Source of the DNA: Eubacteriales bacterium
GTDB taxonomy: Bacteria; Bacillota; Clostridia; Oscillospirales; Oscillospiraceae
DNA: 64,000 nucleotides
Assembly: GCA_030536515.1 (NCBI GenBank)
Contig: JAUNPV010000010.1
Coordinates: 39,710-103,709 of the forward strand
Direction of reading: 5' to 3'
Below, one piece after another: positions 63,006-64,000 of this stretch (within the stretch, counting starts at the first letter, position 1; each line of letters starts with the position of its first letter). The translations under genes were made by a program, and so were the position numbers. Below the pieces are notes generated by a model that was given only the letters and a program-made list of their open reading frames with translations, searched no databases and was not told where the DNA came from.

Positions 63006-64000
63006 GTCGCTCCCCTCACGGGGAGCGTGGATTGAAATGTCCATCTGCGGAGGATTTTGCACCACCCGTCATGTCGCTCCCCTCACGGGGAGCGTGGATT
63101 GAAATTGCACGCTGATGGCCTCGGTGCTGGTGTTCTCCAGTCGCTCCCCTCACGGGGAGCGTGGATTGAAATCCGGTGGGAGCCGTTTATCACAGCTTCC
63201 AGCCGCAAGTCGCTCCCCTCACGGGGAGCGTGGATTGAAATTTCCAGTCGTTGGCCTGGTCGATGCAGTAGTCCAGTCGCTCCCCTCACGGGGAGCGTGG
63301 ATTGAAATATCCAGCGAGCCGCCCATTGCCACAACCATATCGGTCGCTCCCCTCACGGGGAGCGTGGATTGAAATTGATTCTGGCAGGCGTGACCATCGT
63401 CATCTTTTCGTCGCTCCCCTCACGGGGAGCGTGGATTGAAATATCCATACCGCCGGGGAGGAAACGCAATGAGCAGTCGCTCCCCTCACGGGGAGCGTGG
63501 ATTGAAATCTCTGAGGGTCTGACGGACACCTACCGCATTACGTCGCTCCCCTCACGGGGAGCGTGGATTGAAATAATAAGGTTTTGCAACTTGCTATTTT
63601 TTAGCATGAGTCGCTCCCCTCACGGGGAGCGTGGATTGAAATGTCGGCTATCGCCCATGCAATAGCAAGGCTCTCCGGTCGCTCCCCTCACGGGGAGCGT
63701 GGATTGAAATTGCACGGCGGAGCGGATGAAATGCCAGTACCGGGTCGCTCCCCTCACGGGGAGCGTGGATTGAAATGACTCCCGCCTTGAGGAACCGATA
63801 GCATATCTCACGTCGCTCCCCTCACGGGGAGCGTGGATTGAAATAGTCCGGTTTTTCCGGGGACCCCAAGCAGACGGGTCGCTCCCCTCACGGGGAGCGT
63901 GGATTGAAATCTTGACTAAACCAGCGGACGGAGAAACCCACATACGTCGCTCCCCTCACGGGGAGCGTGGATTGAAATGCCGTATGCGTAACTTTTGCAA
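63006..64000 (+). CRISPR. Type I-C CRISPR array, at least 15 repeats, right end cut
   Basis: Fifteen identical 33-nt repeats beginning GTCGCTCCCCTCACGGGGAG and ending CGTGGATTGAAAT. They start at 63006, 63073, 63140, 63209, 63276, 63343, 63410, 63476, 63542, 63610, 63678, 63744, 63812, 63878 and 63946. The 14 complete spacers are 33-36 nt and all different; a fifteenth is cut by the window edge. The repeat has the GCTCCCC/GGGGAGC hairpin cut by Cas5c, and the ATTGAAAT 3' end is the usual crRNA 5' handle. Orientation matches the cas operon. Perfect repeats argue for an active, leader-proximal part. Confidence 0.99.

Noticed and set aside
63057-63943. Frames on both strands within the CRISPR array
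   Set aside because: They consist of repeats translated over and over (SPHGERGLK-type) with random spacers.
63006-64000. Self-targeting spacers
   Set aside because: By eye no spacer matched another part of this window; the rest of the genome cannot be examined here.

Overview
The window reads as the chromosome of a spore-forming, anaerobic-type Clostridia member, most likely an Oscillospiraceae-like gut bacterium. The basis is gene content: spoIVA, a ylmH-type S4 protein, DUF896, yceD-rpmF, an atpZ/atpI-led F-type ATP synthase operon, YfhO and LtaS-like membrane proteins, and a type I-C CRISPR-Cas locus. Most genes are fairly GC-rich with strong AGGAGG ribosome sites. Several genes are clearly AT-richer and may be recent arrivals (1397-3073, 26136-26879, 31233-31547, 48440-49678). 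The species cannot be named from the sequence alone.

Layout. 1-7303: ylmH 3' end, DUF896, a holin-like gene, two tandem paralogous membrane proteins separated by broken copies of their neighbours, and a YgiQ-type radical SAM protein. 7531-10282: a GNAT acetyltransferase, then a reverse-strand thyA-folA-esterase cluster. 10511-18488: a secreted SH3-rich protein with a degenerate lysozyme-like head, mnmA, and yfhO. 18913-24773: a DJ-1/PfpI and PH-domain pair, an ECF-type sigma factor with its membrane partner, and spoIVA. 25076-30478: yceD-rpmF, a methyltransferase, and der-plsY-gpsA. 30720-36536: an unlisted 59-residue membrane protein divergent from an XRE regulator, a small membrane protein, and the recD2-comF-mreB cluster. 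36974-44363: the complete ATP synthase operon atpZ-I-B-E-F-H-A-G-D-C. 44799-54460: an LtaS-like protein, asnS, a PH/LURP-one protein, an NCS2 permease, an EamA transporter, an M28 peptidase and a two-gene membrane unit. 54630-54811: two tRNAs. 55142-64000: cas3-cas5c-cas8c-cas7c-cas4-cas1-cas2 and at least 15 CRISPR repeats, running off the right edge.

Between genes the window is unusually crowded with palindromic repeats of at least six families. Many copies share interchangeable small hairpin modules whose two arms change together. They sit downstream of genes, inside operons (atpZ/atpI, atpG/atpD, thyA/folA) and as near-identical direct copies of about 200 bp around the DJ-1/PH pair.

The clearest system is the complete type I-C CRISPR-Cas locus. 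Other points worth attention are the two-carboxylate motif in the ATP synthase c subunit, the duplication scar around the tandem membrane proteins, the 59-residue membrane protein/XRE pair, and the modular hairpin repeats.
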